Numbered from the stretch's first letter, positions 26,940 to 36,631 are shown. The stretch: 64,000 nt of DNA from Bradyrhizobiaceae bacterium Ga0074131 (GCA_001464035.1 LNEC01000014.1:1-64000); one strand, 5' to 3'. Numbers and translations are program-made. Notes: a model not told the origin generated them from the letters alone.

Positions 26940-27887
26940 CTACAATTCGCTGCGCGGATGGTACGGATGGCCATCTCTCCACTTCTGCATCAACGCTTCC
27001 AGTGCCGAATCGTTCCCGTCGGGTAGCATGATGCGGGTAGTGACGAACAGGTCGCCGGTACCGCCGCCCGGCTTCGGCATGCCCTTGCCCTTGAGGCGGA
27101 AGGTCCGCCCGCTCGATGTGTTCTTCGGAATCGACAATTCGACCGCGCCGCCCAGCGTCGGGACGCGAACCTTGCCGCCGAGCACCGCCTCGTAGAGCGT
27201 GATCGGCAGATCGACGCGCAGGTCGCTGCCGTCGACCTTGAAGAAGGCATGCGGCGCCACGGAGACCGTGATGAGTAGATCACCGGGCCGGTGGCCGGGC
27301 GCGGTTTCGCCCTGCCCTTTCAGCCGAATCTGCTGGCCGGCGATCACGCCGGCGGGAATCTTGACGTTGAGCTCCTTGCCGCTCGGCAGCCGGACGCGCT
27401 TTTCGACGCCGTTCACCGCCTCTTCCAGCGACACCGTCATGGCGACGGAGAGATCGAGATCAAGCCCGATGCCGCCACTGTCGAACTCGAAGGCACCGCC
27501 CGGTCCCGGCCTCGCGCTACGCCCGGCGGCGCCGAACATGCTGTTGAGGATGTCTTCGAAGCCGCCGCCGCCCGGGCCGCTGCGGAAGGTGTGGGTCTCG
27601 AAGCCGCCGGGCGAAGCGCCGCGACCGCGCGGGTCGCCGCCTCCGGGAAAGCCCTGGAAGCGCGGCTTGCCCTCGGCGTCGATTTCGCCGCGATCGAACT
27701 GCTTGCGCTTGGCTTCGTCGCCGATGATCTCGTTGGCCGAATTCAGTTCGGAAAAACGCGCCTGGGACTTCGGATCGTTCTTGTTGGCGTCGGGGTGATG
27801 CTTCTTGGCGAGCTTGCGATAGGCGCTCTTGATCGCCGCAGCGCTGGCGCCTCGCGGCACCCCCAAGACCTCATAGGGGTCGCGCAT
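26940..27887 (-). CDS. DnaJ-class co-chaperone without zinc finger (CbpA-like)
   Basis: A 315-residue Hsp40: J domain at residues 3-67 with the HPD motif (KKHHPDANK), a glycine/phenylalanine-rich linker (GGGDPRGRGASPGGF and onward), and two C-terminal substrate-binding domains (VRLPSGKELNVKIPAGV; VRVPTLGGAVELSIP). The cysteine-rich zinc domain of true DnaJ is absent, so it belongs to the type II/CbpA group that stimulates DnaK ATPase. It stands alone. Confidence 0.92.
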   Translation of the reverse strand: MRDPYEVLGVPRGASAAAIKSAYRKLAKKHHPDANKNDPKSQARFSELNSANEIIGDEAKRKQFDRGEIDAEGKPRFQGFPGGGDPRGRGASPGGFETHTFRSGPGGGGFEDILNSMFGAAGRSARPGPGGAFEFDSGGIGLDLDLSVAMTVSLEEAVNGVEKRVRLPSGKELNVKIPAGVIAGQQIRLKGQGETAPGHRPGDLLITVSVAPHAFFKVDGSDLRVDLPITLYEAVLGGKVRVPTLGGAVELSIPKNTSSGRTFRLKGKGMPKPGGGTGDLFVTTRIMLPDGNDSALEALMQKWRDGHPYHPRSEL

Positions 27888-28137
27888 CCGTCACGTCTCC
27901 TCTAAAGCGTTTTCGAGCGAAGCATGCCCTCGGACTTTATCCCAGGGTAGGCAGCGGTTCGCGCGAAGAAAACGCGTCCAAACAATAGACCAGACCCCGG
28001 CTCTGATTAAATCAGCACCGAAAGGCTCCAGGGAAATCAGATCCTAGCCGATGGGCCGCTGGCCCGCTTCAGCCTTCATCTGGGGTGTCAGTGGTATTTT
28101 TGCAACGGGGCATTTCATCCGATTCATCCGATCGCGC

Positions 28138-28542
28138 TCAGCCCCGCCTCCATGGCTTTAGCGTATGGATTTCCCAGCGGCCATGGCCACCCTTGCAGGC
28201 GGCGCCCTGCAGCCAGCTTTCGGAGCGGCCGTTGACGTAGCTCGCCAGGAAATCCCGGCAGGTCCGGCCATCGTCCGACGCATAGGATTGCGCCAGCGGC
28301 GTCACCGAGCCGCGCGCGCCGGTCTCCGGATTTTCCCACGGCTGGCTGGAATCCTTGGTGCCCTTGGTCAGCACGTCCGAGGCCGCGGTGCGGGCAAGGG
28401 CCAGATCGGTCTCGGTAGGCATCGGCGGCTGCGCCGCCCGGACCGACCCCGTCACCTCGTTGTCATCCATTTTGGCGAAGGCGCCGTCGCCGCGGGACAG
28501 GCTGCAGCCGCCGGAGCCGATGCCGATCAGAAACAACGTCAT
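28138..28542 (-). CDS. RT0821/Lpp0805-type surface lipoprotein
   Basis: The 134-residue product begins MTLFLIGIGSGGCSLS, a short hydrophobic segment ending in a plausible lipobox cysteine. The second half has the family pattern WENPETGARGSVTPLA, RTCRDFLASY and ESWLQGAACK with ending GRWEIHTL. Such small outer-membrane proteins are widespread in Rhizobiales and rickettsiae and have no known function. ATG at 28542 was chosen because GGGAG lies about seven bases upstream and the signal starts there. It is divergent from pdxH. Confidence 0.8.
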   Translation of the reverse strand: MTLFLIGIGSGGCSLSRGDGAFAKMDDNEVTGSVRAAQPPMPTETDLALARTAASDVLTKGTKDSSQPWENPETGARGSVTPLAQSYASDDGRTCRDFLASYVNGRSESWLQGAACKGGHGRWEIHTLKPWRRG

Positions 28543-28665
28543 GACGGCTCCCGCCGGCCCGATCGCCGATAGGCCAAAGCGCTCCCATGTCTTATATAGG
28601 GCGAGCCTGCATGGGGACTGCAACGCGCTCTGGGACGCGGGCGGATGCAACTCGGAACTCCTGAC

Positions 28666-29307
28666 ATGACCGACACAACCTCCATCAAACACCCGACACC
28701 GTTAACATCAGGTGATTTCACCGCCGCGGAGCAACCGTTTGCGCTGTTCGGCGAATGGTTTGCCGAGGCGGTGAAGGCCGAGCCGAACGATCCCAACGCG
28801 ATGGCGCTCGCCACCGTCGACGCCGACGGGCTGCCCGACGTGCGCATGGTGCTGATGAAAGACTATGACGCAGACGGTTTTGTCTTCTACAGCCACGTCG
28901 CCAGCCAAAAGGGCCGCGAACTCGCCGCAAATCCCAAGGCGGCGTTACTGTTTCACTGGAAATCGCTGCGCCGGCAGGTCCGCATCCGCGGCAACGTGTC
29001 GCCGGTGACGGAGGCCGAGGCCGACGCTTATTTCGCCACCCGCCCGAAACATGCACAGATCGGCGCCTGGGCCAGCAAGCAGTCGCAGCCGCTCGAAAGC
29101 CGCTACGCCTTCGAGCAGGCAATCGCCCAGGTGGCGGCCAGGCACATCATCGGCGAGGTGCCGCGCCCGCAGGGCTGGAGCGGCTGGCGCATCCAGCCCG
29201 CCCGGTTCGAATTCTGGCACGACCGGCCGTTCCGCCTGCATGACCGCATTGAATTCGCGCGCGCGGCGCCCGACCAGCCGTGGTCGAAGACCCGGCTTTA
29301 TCCATAG
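28666..29307 (+). CDS. pdxH: Pyridoxamine/pyridoxine 5'-phosphate oxidase
   Basis: PdxH uses FMN and oxygen to make pyridoxal 5'-phosphate. The 213-residue protein contains [21 protein letters not shown], the FMN-binding [15 protein letters not shown], and the C-terminal PLP-site region QPLESRY plus [15 protein letters not shown], ending WSKTRLYP as in the family. ATG at 28666 gives the usual N-terminus. It starts 24 bases ahead of an SDR gene on the same strand, suggesting an operon. Confidence 0.95.
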   Translation: MTDTTSIKHPTPLTSGDFTAAEQPFALFGEWFAEAVKAEPNDPNAMALATVDADGLPDVRMVLMKDYDADGFVFYSHVASQKGRELAANPKAALLFHWKSLRRQVRIRGNVSPVTEAEADAYFATRPKHAQIGAWASKQSQPLESRYAFEQAIAQVAARHIIGEVPRPQGWSGWRIQPARFEFWHDRPFRLHDRIEFARAAPDQPWSKTRLYP

Positions 29308-29330
29308 AATATGAACGTCTGAAGGACCTT

Positions 29331-30086
29331 ATGCCCAATTCATCCAACCTCGGCCCGCGGCGCACCATGCTTCTGACCGGAGCCAGCCGCGGTATTGGCC
29401 ATGCCACCGTGATTCGCTTCTCCTCGGCGGGCTGGCGCGTGCTGACCTGCTCGCGGCATCCGTTCCCGGAGGAGTGCCCGTGGGGCGCCGGCCCCGAAGA
29501 CCACATCCAGGTCGACCTCGCAGACCACGCCGACACCACGCGGGCGATTTCGGACATCCGTGAGCGGCTGGAGGGCGGCGAGCTGCACGCGCTGGTCAAC
29601 AACGCCGCAATTTCGCCGAAGGCCGAAGGCGGCGCGCGGCTGGGGTCGATCGACACCGACATCGAGACCTGGAGCCATGTGTTCCGGGTCAATTTCTTCG
29701 CGCCGATCATGATGGCGCGGGGGCTGATCGAGGAATTGACGGCCGCCAAGGGCTCGGTGGTAAACGTCACTTCGATCGCGGGCTCGCGGGTGCATCCATT
29801 CGCGGGCGCGGCCTACGCGACCTCGAAGGCGGCGTTGGCCTCGCTGACCCGCGAGATGGCGTCCGATTTCGGCCGCATCGGCGTCCGCGTCAATTCGATC
29901 GCGCCGGGCGAAATCGACACCTCGATCCTGTCGCCCGGCACCGAGAAGATCGTGGATCAGCAGATCCCGCTGCGCCGGCTTGGAACGCCGGATGAAGTCG
30001 CCAAGATCATCTATGTGCTGTGCACCGAGGCATCGTCATACGTCAACGGCGCCGAGATCCACATCAATGGCGGGCAGCACGTGTAG
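29331..30086 (+). CDS. Short-chain dehydrogenase/reductase
   Basis: A classical SDR of 251 residues: NAD(P)-binding TGASRGIGHAT, the NNAAIS motif, catalytic serine in VVNVTSIAGS, and YATSK (Y-X3-K). The C-terminal segment APGEIDTSIL is typical. GAAGGACC precedes ATG at 29331. Substrate unknown; its place directly after pdxH is common in Bradyrhizobium-type genomes from memory and gives no metabolic hint. Confidence 0.9.
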   Translation: MPNSSNLGPRRTMLLTGASRGIGHATVIRFSSAGWRVLTCSRHPFPEECPWGAGPEDHIQVDLADHADTTRAISDIRERLEGGELHALVNNAAISPKAEGGARLGSIDTDIETWSHVFRVNFFAPIMMARGLIEELTAAKGSVVNVTSIAGSRVHPFAGAAYATSKAALASLTREMASDFGRIGVRVNSIAPGEIDTSILSPGTEKIVDQQIPLRRLGTPDEVAKIIYVLCTEASSYVNGAEIHINGGQHV

Positions 30087-30120
30087 GGCCGACCTGCTCC
30101 AGACGCCATGCGCGGCATGA

Positions 30121-30206
30121 CGTCTCGAAGGATGGATAAGGCAGAAGCTCTCGCGGCCTATCCTTCGAGACGCCGCTAGATGCGCGGCTGCTCCAGGATG
30201 AGGCCT
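30121..30206. repeat. Intergenic palindromic repeat of the CCTTCGAGACG type
   Basis: CGTCTCGAAGGAT (30121-30133) pairs exactly with 30160-30172, and the adjoining sequence to 30206 (GCGCGGCTGCTCCAGGATGAGG) completes a pattern I recognise as a very common Bradyrhizobium intergenic repeat. It separates the SDR gene from the convergent small zinc-ribbon gene. Confidence 0.6.
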
Positions 30207-30216
30207 GCGCACCCGC

Positions 30217-30441
30217 TCAAATAACTCCGCGCAGCACTTGCGCGGCCCGCGGTGCAGGCAGCACCTCGACGTTGAGGATGCTGGAACATTCCTCTTCGCG
30301 CTCGCCCTCGAGCAAGTCAGCGCCGCAATGCCGGCACATCCGTGCCGACATCGCAGGCGCCCTGCCCGCGGCGCTGCGGCCCTGCTGATAGCGCGCGAAA
30401 TCCACGACGTTGCGGAGTGACGTTATCACGTTCTGAACCAT
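30217..30441 (-). CDS. Small zinc-ribbon-like hypothetical protein
   Basis: A 74-residue protein with a helical start (MVQNVITSLRNVVDFARYQQ), a basic middle and a cysteine pair CRHCGADL followed by another cysteine 11 residues later, which may bind a metal. Its composition matches that of real genes and I have a general memory of similar small proteins in Bradyrhizobium, but no function is known. Confidence 0.6.
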   Translation of the reverse strand: MVQNVITSLRNVVDFARYQQGRSAAGRAPAMSARMCRHCGADLLEGEREEECSSILNVEVLPAPRAAQVLRGVI

Positions 30442-30599
30442 GGCTGTCCTCGCGGCTTGTGACAGCGTTATCGCAGAAAGCCGTCGCGCAAACGTTCAGC
30501 GCAACGTTCAAATTTTATCCGTGCAAATGTGGCGGGTTCCCCGTTCTTAAGGGCATGAAAACTGCTCGGCAGCGGCTTACGTCCTTAACCTGCCAGTGA

Positions 30600-31580
30600 C
30601 TACAACCACTTCTTCCACTTGAAGAACAGATAGGGCCCGGCCGCGGCGAGCAGCATCATGACCAGCGCCATCGGATAGCCGTGGGTCCATTCCAGTTCCG
30701 GCATCAGCTTGAAATTCATGCCATAGACCGAGGCGATCAGGGTCGGCGGCATCAGCACCACCGCCATCACCGAAAACAGCTTGATGATGTTGTTCTGCTC
30801 GAGATTGACGACGCCGAGCATGGCGTCGAGCACGAAGGTGATCTTGTTGGAAAGGTAGCTGGCGTGGTCGGTCAGCGAGGTGACGTCGCGCTGCATGGTC
30901 TTCAACTGCTCGCGCATGTCCTTGGACCATTTGACGCCTTCGGTGCCGGCGGCGACGAAGGTCACCACCCGGCCGATCGAGACCAGGCTTTCCCGCACCT
31001 TGGAGGTGAGATCGCCCTTGCGCCCGATCGCAATCAGGATGTCGGAATAGCGCTTGGCCTGTCCGGTGCGCGCGGCTCCCGCGGGCTCGAAGATATCATG
31101 GCTGATGGTCTCCATGTCGCTGCCGGCGCGCTCCAGAATGTCCGCATTGCGGTCGATCACCGCGTCGAGCAGCTCCATCAGCACCATCTCGCCGGTAATC
31201 CCTGGCGCGCAGCCGCGCGCCAGCTTGTTCTCCACCAGCATGAACGGTTTTGGTTCGTCATAGCGCACCGTCACCAGCCGATGGCCGGCGAGGATAAAGG
31301 TTACCGCCGTAGTCCGCGGATTCTCGGTGTCGGCCGCGCACATCAGCGTGGCCGTCATGAAGCGGGCGCCGTTTTCGATGTAGAGCCGGCTGGAAATCTC
31401 GATCTCCTGCATGTCCTCCCGGGTCGGCACCGCGATCCCGGCCAGCCGCTCCACCGCCCGGTCCTCGCCCCCGGTCGGCTTGACGAGGTCGAGCCATACC
31501 GCGCTCTCCGGCAGCGCGGCGAGATCGGTGGCGTCGATCTTCTTCAGGGAGAACTCGGCAGGCACGAACACCGACAGCAT
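30600..31580 (-). CDS. corA: CorA-family magnesium/divalent cation transporter
   Basis: The 326-residue protein has the long cytoplasmic alpha/beta funnel domain and, at the C-terminus, two transmembrane helices with the CorA selectivity signature YGMNFKLMPEL between them. CorA pentamers let Mg2+ (also Co2+, Ni2+) enter down the electrochemical gradient. ATG at 31580 (MLSVFVPAEFSLKK) was chosen; the frame remains open 41 codons upstream but that segment is arginine-rich and unlike the family. The C-terminal tail FFKWKKWL is typical. Confidence 0.93.
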   Translation of the reverse strand: MLSVFVPAEFSLKKIDATDLAALPESAVWLDLVKPTGGEDRAVERLAGIAVPTREDMQEIEISSRLYIENGARFMTATLMCAADTENPRTTAVTFILAGHRLVTVRYDEPKPFMLVENKLARGCAPGITGEMVLMELLDAVIDRNADILERAGSDMETISHDIFEPAGAARTGQAKRYSDILIAIGRKGDLTSKVRESLVSIGRVVTFVAAGTEGVKWSKDMREQLKTMQRDVTSLTDHASYLSNKITFVLDAMLGVVNLEQNNIIKLFSVMAVVLMPPTLIASVYGMNFKLMPELEWTHGYPMALVMMLLAAAGPYLFFKWKKWL

Positions 31581-32012
31581 GGGCAACTCCGGAAAAAGGC
31601 ACGCAGGACGCTGTTTTTCTTCTGACGCGTTTTCTTCACGCGAACCGGTACCCACCCGCGGATGAGGTCTGAGGGCATGCTTCGCCCGAGACCGCCATGG
31701 CACCCAACAGGACTTAGCGCGATTCTGGCAACCCCGTGATGACCCCGCGAATTAACCTGCAATCCACATTTGCGGCAACGGGGTGACGGTTTGATGGCGG
31801 CAATTCGGCGGCGATGGCCCGTCTGCCTAAAATTCAGCCGGAAGCCGCTACACTTGCGGCAAAAAAGACACAGCCAGCGTGCTGCAACGCGCAACAGGCA
31901 TCTCAGCTCTGGAATGAGGGACGATTTCCACGATAATGCGATTAATGGAATCGTGTCGTTTCGGGCGCAGTGTTGGTGCCCGACCGCGAAGACTTTCGAT
32001 TGGAATTGAACC
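31581..32012. other. Divergent promoter region between corA and the L,D-transpeptidase gene
   Basis: A gap of 432 bases containing both start regions. No gene is supported. An imperfect inverted pair ACGATTTCCA / TGGAATCGT around 31920-31953 may be a regulatory hairpin or operator close to the transpeptidase gene. Confidence 0.4.
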
Positions 32013-32696
32013 ATGTCGTCGCTGAAGGCAAAGTTGGGAATTCTGGCCACCGGCCTGATGCTGTCGGGCTGCATGCAGGCCACGACGTATCAGGCTGCAC
32101 CGGAGGCCACGCTGAAGCCGTCGGACAAGGCCCAGCTTGCCAAGGCGCGTTACGCCAAGGTCGCTCCCGCCGAGCCGTTCCGCCGCGCCATCGTCGACTA
32201 TCATCGCAAGGAAATGCCCGGCACCATCGTCGTCGATTCCGACAATCACTATCTCTATCTGGTGCAGGATGGCGGCAAGGCCATCCGCTACGGCGTCACG
32301 GTCGGCGAGGAAGCGCTCGCCTTCTCCGGCATCGCGCGGGTTGGCAACATGGCGGAATGGCCGAAATGGACGCCGACCGCCGACATCCACAAGCGCATTG
32401 AAGGCCTGCCCGCTTCGGTGCCTGGCGGCGTCGACAACCCGCTCGGCGCCCGCGCGCTCTATCTCTACCAGGGCAACCGCGACACCCTGTTCCGGATCCA
32501 CGGCACCAACCAGCCGGAATATATCGGCGCCTCGATTTCGTCGGGATGCATCCGCATGACCAACGAGGACGTCATCGATCTCTACAGCCGCGTCAAGCAG
32601 GGCACAGTCGTGGTCGTGCTCGACCCCAAGCAAGGCGACTCGCCCTATAATTCGAAGATGGCGTTGCAGGGCGGTGGCCACGCAATGATGCAATAG
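32013..32696 (+). CDS. L,D-transpeptidase (YkuD) lipoprotein
   Basis: The 227-residue protein has a lipoprotein signal with lipobox LSGC (Cys20), then a YkuD catalytic domain: PGTIVVDSDNHYLYLVQDGG at its start and the active site FRIHGTNQPEY...SSGCIRM, with the catalytic cysteine in SGCIRM (serine instead of the common histidine just before G, a frequent variant). Such enzymes cross-link peptidoglycan 3-3 or anchor proteins to it in the periplasm. It faces the extensin-like gene across a shared terminator. Confidence 0.92.
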   Translation: MSSLKAKLGILATGLMLSGCMQATTYQAAPEATLKPSDKAQLAKARYAKVAPAEPFRRAIVDYHRKEMPGTIVVDSDNHYLYLVQDGGKAIRYGVTVGEEALAFSGIARVGNMAEWPKWTPTADIHKRIEGLPASVPGGVDNPLGARALYLYQGNRDTLFRIHGTNQPEYIGASISSGCIRMTNEDVIDLYSRVKQGTVVVVLDPKQGDSPYNSKMALQGGGHAMMQ

Positions 32697-32732
32697 CCGG
32701 CAATTCCGGCATCTTATCCGTCGACAATCCGA

Positions 32733-33953
32733 TCAAAAGCGCCGGTCTTGCCGGCGCTTTTTCTTTAGCGCGCTCTCCCGGGCGGCCGGCGCCGTCGTAG
32801 CGGATTTGGCCGCATCGGATTTGGCTTGCTCGGCCTTGGTCTGCTCAGTCTTGCCTTGCTCAGTCTTGCCTTGCTCAGTCTTGCCTTGCTCAGTCTTGCC
32901 TTGCTCAGTCTTGTCTTGCTCAGTCTCGGATTTGGCGGCGACTTCGCGCGGCGGGGCCGCCTCCGGCCGGTCGGCCGGCAACAGCGGGGCCCTATGCGGC
33001 AGCGGATCCCACACGTCCCACTGGCAGATCTTGTAATTGTTTCGTCGCTCCATCAGATCGATATGGATGTGGTCCTCGTGATACCAGTCCGAGCCTGGCC
33101 CCAGCACCGTAGGAAACCGCGCACACATCGAATGCAATACGCTCTCGCGAGTCTCGCGCGGCACCGCGCGGTCGGTCAGCGAGATCGAGCGGCCGTCGGC
33201 GAGCTTGATGGCGCGAATATCGATCGCGTTGGCGCGGCCGTGCTCGGACAACCTAGCGCCGACCACGCGGTTGCGACCGCGGCATTGAAACGAATCGAAA
33301 TTGTCGAGATCGCTGAGGGTACTCCCGAGGCTCTCCGCCAGCGACGCCATATCGGTTCGAATCCAGTCGGCGAGCGCCGACGCCATGGCGCAGCGCAGGA
33401 CCGCCGCGGGCTTGACGTTGACCCGCCGCCGGTCCGGCAATACCACCGCCTCCAGCCGCACCAGATCCTCGCCGCCGCAGCCGCCAACGCCCTTGATGTC
33501 GGGGATGCTGGGGGCGATCGCGATGGCATCCGTCAGCGCCAGCCGGCAGGCGGAAGGCGGCGGAGCGGCGGCCGGTTCCGCTGCCTTGTCGGCGCCGGCG
33601 GCGACAGGCTTTTCGGGCTCGGGCTTGTCGGCTTCCGCCTTTCTGGATTCAACCTTAGACTCGGCCTTCGGGTCAGCCTTGTCGGCTTGCGCTTTGGGCG
33701 CCTCGTTCGGCCGCGCCTTCGGCAGCGGCACCGCCAGCACGGCCGCCCTGCGCGGCTTCGGCCTGCTCTCCCGGAACATTCCGCTCCAGGGCCCCTGAGG
33801 CCACGCTCCCGCCTTCGTCGCCGCGGCGGCCGGCGTTGGTTGGATGCAAAGCCAAAGCGCTGCCGCCGCGGCAATCATTGCCGCCGCGGTGCGGCGAAAG
33901 CTCCCACAAGGCCATTTCCGGCTTGCTTTCTCCGCGCTAAAGTTCATGGCCAT
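32733..33953 (-). CDS. Extensin-like C-terminal domain protein, secreted, with KTEQG repeats
   Basis: A 406-residue exported protein: signal region with a hydrophobic stretch (AAAMIAAAAALWLCIQP), a long lysine/glutamate/proline-rich linker, then the extensin-like C domain (PF06904 type) with SEHGRANAIDI and WYHEDHIHIDL, zinc-ligand patterns shared with M15/MepA-type peptidoglycan peptidases. Five cysteines are conserved in spacing. After the domain comes a charged tail with about five KTEQG repeats and a basic end (KKKRRQDRRF). Probably a cell-wall-acting enzyme. ATG at 33953 is preferred; 33983 is possible. Confidence 0.85.
   Translation of the reverse strand: MAMNFSAEKASRKWPCGSFRRTAAAMIAAAAALWLCIQPTPAAAATKAGAWPQGPWSGMFRESRPKPRRAAVLAVPLPKARPNEAPKAQADKADPKAESKVESRKAEADKPEPEKPVAAGADKAAEPAAAPPPSACRLALTDAIAIAPSIPDIKGVGGCGGEDLVRLEAVVLPDRRRVNVKPAAVLRCAMASALADWIRTDMASLAESLGSTLSDLDNFDSFQCRGRNRVVGARLSEHGRANAIDIRAIKLADGRSISLTDRAVPRETRESVLHSMCARFPTVLGPGSDWYHEDHIHIDLMERRNNYKICQWDVWDPLPHRAPLLPADRPEAAPPREVAAKSETEQDKTEQGKTEQGKTEQGKTEQGKTEQTKAEQAKSDAAKSATTAPAARESALKKKRRQDRRF
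32735..32761. terminator. Bidirectional intrinsic terminator
   Basis: AAAAGCGCCGG (32735-32745) and CCGGCGCTTTT (32751-32761) form an 11-bp stem with loop TCTTG, with A-runs on one side and T-runs on the other. It would end transcription from the L,D-transpeptidase gene on the plus strand and from the extensin-like gene on the minus strand. Unusually, the last codons and stop of the extensin-like gene lie inside it. Confidence 0.8.
32841..32925 (-). repeat. 15-bp tandem repeat encoding KTEQG in the extensin-like gene
   Basis: Units of CTTGCTCAGTCTTGC (plus-strand reading) recur at 15-bp spacing, exact at 32855-32899 and slightly altered at either end. They encode K-T-E-Q-G in frame, so unit gain or loss only changes the length of the charged tail. 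Confidence 0.9.
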
Positions 33954-34002
33954 CCCGTGAATACCTGCGGCAAGCGACAACACATTCTGGAGGAACGACC
34001 GT

Positions 34003-35631
34003 ATGCGTGGATTGATGCAAGACTGGCCTTTGCTTTGTCACCGGATTATCGAGCATGCCGCCGAAGTCCATGGCACCCAGGAGGTCGTAACGCGATCGGT
34101 CGAAGGCCCCATCCACCGCACCAATTACCGGCAAATCCGCGACCGCGCGCTGAAAGTCTCGCGGCAGCTCGACCGCGGCGGCATCAAGCTCGGCGACCGC
34201 GTCGCCACCATCGCCTGGAACACCTGGCGCCATCTCGAAGCCTGGTACGGCATCATGGGCATCGGCGCGATCTGCCACACTGTCAATCCGAGGCTGTTCC
34301 CAGACCAGATCGCCTGGATCATCAATCATGCCGAAGACCGCGTGGTGATGACCGATCTCACTTTCATTCCTATTCTGGAGAAGATCGCCGACAAACTGCC
34401 AAGCGTCGAACGCTACATCGTCTTCACCGACAAGGCGCACATGCCGCAAACCACGCTGAAGAACGCGGTCGCCTATGAAGACTGGATCGCGGAAGCGGAC
34501 GGCGATTTCGCGTGGAAGACCTTCGACGAAAATACCGCGGCCGCGATGTGCTACACCTCCGGCACCACCGGCGATCCCAAAGGCGTGTTGTATTCGCATC
34601 GCTCCAACGTGTTGCACGCGCTGATGGCCAATACCGGCGATTCGCTCGGCGCCAACGCTGCGGATACAATGCTTCCGGTGGTTCCGTTGTTCCATGCCAA
34701 CAGCTGGGGCATCGCGTTCTCGGCGCCATCGATGGGCACCAAGCTGGTGTTCCCCGGCGCGAAACTCGACGGCGCCTCGGTCTACGAGCTCCTGGACACC
34801 GAGCAAGTGACTCACACCGCCGGCGTGCCGACGGTGTGGCTGATGCTGCTCAACCACATGGCCGCCAGCAATCTGAAACTGCCGCATTTGCGCATGGTGG
34901 TATGCGGCGGCTCGGCGATGCCGCGCTCGATGATCCAGGCGTTCCTCGATCTGGGCGTGCAGGCGCGCCACGCCTGGGGCATGACCGAGATGAGCCCGAT
35001 CGGCACGCTGGCCGCGCTGAAGCCACCGTTCGACAAGCTCACCGGCGAGGCCCGTCTCGATATCCTGCAGACCCAGGGCTACCCGCCGTTCGGCGTCCAG
35101 ATGAAGATCACCGACGACGCCGGCAAGGACCTGCCCTGGGACGGCAAGACATTTGGACGGCTGAAAGTCAGCGGACCCGCGGTGTCGAAAGCCTACTTCC
35201 GAGTGGACGCCGACATTCTCGACGAGAGCGGCTATTTCGACACCGGCGACGTCGCCACCATCGACGCCGACGGCTACATGCGGATCACCGATCGCTCCAA
35301 GGACGTAATCAAGTCCGGCGGCGAGTGGATTTCCTCGATCGACCTGGAAAACCTCGCGGTCGGACATCCCGCCGTGGCGGAAGCCGCCGTGATCGGCGTC
35401 TATCATCCGAAATGGGACGAGCGGCCGCTGCTGATCATCCAGCTCAAGGCCGGCCAGAGCGCGACGCGCGAGGATATCCTGAAGTTCATGGACGGCAAGA
35501 TCGCCAAATGGTGGATGCCGGATGACGTCGTCTTCGTCGACGGCATTCCGCATACGGCAACGGGCAAGATCCTGAAGACTGCGCTGCGCGACCAGTTCAA
35601 GAGCTACAGGTTCCCGAACGCCGCGGCGTAA
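34003..35631 (+). CDS. Fatty-acid--CoA ligase (medium/long chain, AMP-forming)
   Basis: The 542-residue enzyme adenylates a fatty acid and joins it to CoA. Motifs in order: phosphate loop [32 protein letters not shown] (adenine site), [11 protein letters not shown], the hinge [15 protein letters not shown] and the C-terminal catalytic lysine in TATGKILKT. It matches the AlkK/FadD-type group of about 540 residues. GGAGGAA precedes the ATG. It is divergent from the extensin-like gene by 49 bases and followed by a strong hairpin. Confidence 0.93.
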   Translation: MRGLMQDWPLLCHRIIEHAAEVHGTQEVVTRSVEGPIHRTNYRQIRDRALKVSRQLDRGGIKLGDRVATIAWNTWRHLEAWYGIMGIGAICHTVNPRLFPDQIAWIINHAEDRVVMTDLTFIPILEKIADKLPSVERYIVFTDKAHMPQTTLKNAVAYEDWIAEADGDFAWKTFDENTAAAMCYTSGTTGDPKGVLYSHRSNVLHALMANTGDSLGANAADTMLPVVPLFHANSWGIAFSAPSMGTKLVFPGAKLDGASVYELLDTEQVTHTAGVPTVWLMLLNHMAASNLKLPHLRMVVCGGSAMPRSMIQAFLDLGVQARHAWGMTEMSPIGTLAALKPPFDKLTGEARLDILQTQGYPPFGVQMKITDDAGKDLPWDGKTFGRLKVSGPAVSKAYFRVDADILDESGYFDTGDVATIDADGYMRITDRSKDVIKSGGEWISSIDLENLAVGHPAVAEAAVIGVYHPKWDERPLLIIQLKAGQSATREDILKFMDGKIAKWWMPDDVVFVDGIPHTATGKILKTALRDQFKSYRFPNAAA

Positions 35632-35639
35632 GAGGTAGC

Positions 35640-35666
35640 GCCGTCCCTCTCACCGAGAGGGACGGC
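35640..35666 (+). terminator. Hairpin after the acyl-CoA ligase gene
   Basis: An exact 11-bp stem (GCCGTCCCTCT with AGAGGGACGGC, loop CACCG) starts eight bases after the stop codon. There is no T-run, so it may be a Rho-assisted terminator or a 3'-end stabiliser. Confidence 0.5.
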
Positions 35667-35752
35667 CAAGCCAGGCGAAGTTGTGGCGTGATCCAGCAAT
35701 CCCGGAACGTAGATCGCGACGATGGGCCTGCTGGTTGCCGGTTGGGATTTTT

Positions 35753-36631
35753 TCAGAGGTGGAACGAGCGTCGATATTGGGACGGACTCTGGCCGGTCAC
35801 CGAGCGGAAGACGCGGGCAAAATGCGCGGGACTTAAAAAGCCTACGCGCAGAGCCATCTGCGCCACCGAAAGCGTGTTGCTCGCCAGCAGTTGCTTTGCC
35901 ATCGTGACACGCCGGACATGAACGAATTCCAGTGGCGTCTGTCCTGTCGTCGCCCTGAACGCGCGATGGAAATGGCCTTCCGAAAGCTGCGCAAGATTGG
36001 CGAGATCGGCCACCCGAATCGCTCCGCTCAGATGCGCGTCGATGAAGTCGGTGACGCGCCGTAATCGCCACGCCGGCAGCTTGATCGGCGTATCCTTCAC
36101 TCTCGCACCACCGTATCGGCGTGCAAGGTAGAGAATGAGAGCGGAGCTCATCGTGTCACAATAGGTCGTGTCGAGGCCACCTTCCAGCGCGTCAAGCCGC
36201 TCGAATTCCGCCAGCATGTTCCAGACAAAGCTGTCCTCCGCTCCTGACAACGGGCCTAGCGCCTCAATGGACGTGCAAGCTATTGCGGAAATCTTCGCGG
36301 GGTCGAGCGCGATCGCCGCCCATCGCCAAGCCACATTGTGAAGCCGAAGCCGTCGTTCACAGCCGGCCGGCAGAAATGAAACGGTCGACGGCAAATCGGG
36401 GCCGTCATAGCGATGCCCGCCATCAGCCGAAATTTCATGCCGCTCGGCGCCGCCAGAGAGGGTCGCCATAATGAGGTGATGTGGCGACAGAATACGTCCT
36501 TCGACAATGGACGTCATCGGCCGGTGCGCAGTTTCGAATGCGCCGCTCGCCCATCGAGCGCGCCGCCAACCATCCGGCTGGGAACTTAACCGATCGATGG
36601 TGGACGCACCCTTACCAATATCACATTGCAT
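35753..36631 (-). CDS. AraC-family transcriptional regulator
   Basis: A 292-residue protein with a poorly conserved N-terminal ligand domain and an AraC DNA-binding domain at the C-terminus: first HTH around IRVADLANLAQLSEGHFHRA, then FRATTGQTPLEFVHVRRV, and second HTH LSVAQMALRVGFLSPAHFAR with FRSVTGQSPSQYRR. AGGAAG precedes the ATG. It is divergent from the Tat-exported aldo/keto reductase gene 204 bases away, so it likely controls that gene pair. Confidence 0.92.
   Translation of the reverse strand: MQCDIGKGASTIDRLSSQPDGWRRARWASGAFETAHRPMTSIVEGRILSPHHLIMATLSGGAERHEISADGGHRYDGPDLPSTVSFLPAGCERRLRLHNVAWRWAAIALDPAKISAIACTSIEALGPLSGAEDSFVWNMLAEFERLDALEGGLDTTYCDTMSSALILYLARRYGGARVKDTPIKLPAWRLRRVTDFIDAHLSGAIRVADLANLAQLSEGHFHRAFRATTGQTPLEFVHVRRVTMAKQLLASNTLSVAQMALRVGFLSPAHFARVFRSVTGQSPSQYRRSFHL

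Noticed and set aside
32841..32925. Short regular repeats that could suggest a CRISPR array
   Set aside because: The units are 15 bp, directly adjacent with no spacers, and are part of a coding sequence.
32826..34478. A 550-codon open frame on the plus strand opposite the extensin-like gene and running into the acyl-CoA ligase
   Set aside because: It crosses two real genes in the wrong frame; its leucine/serine-rich start is just the complement of the KTEQG repeats.
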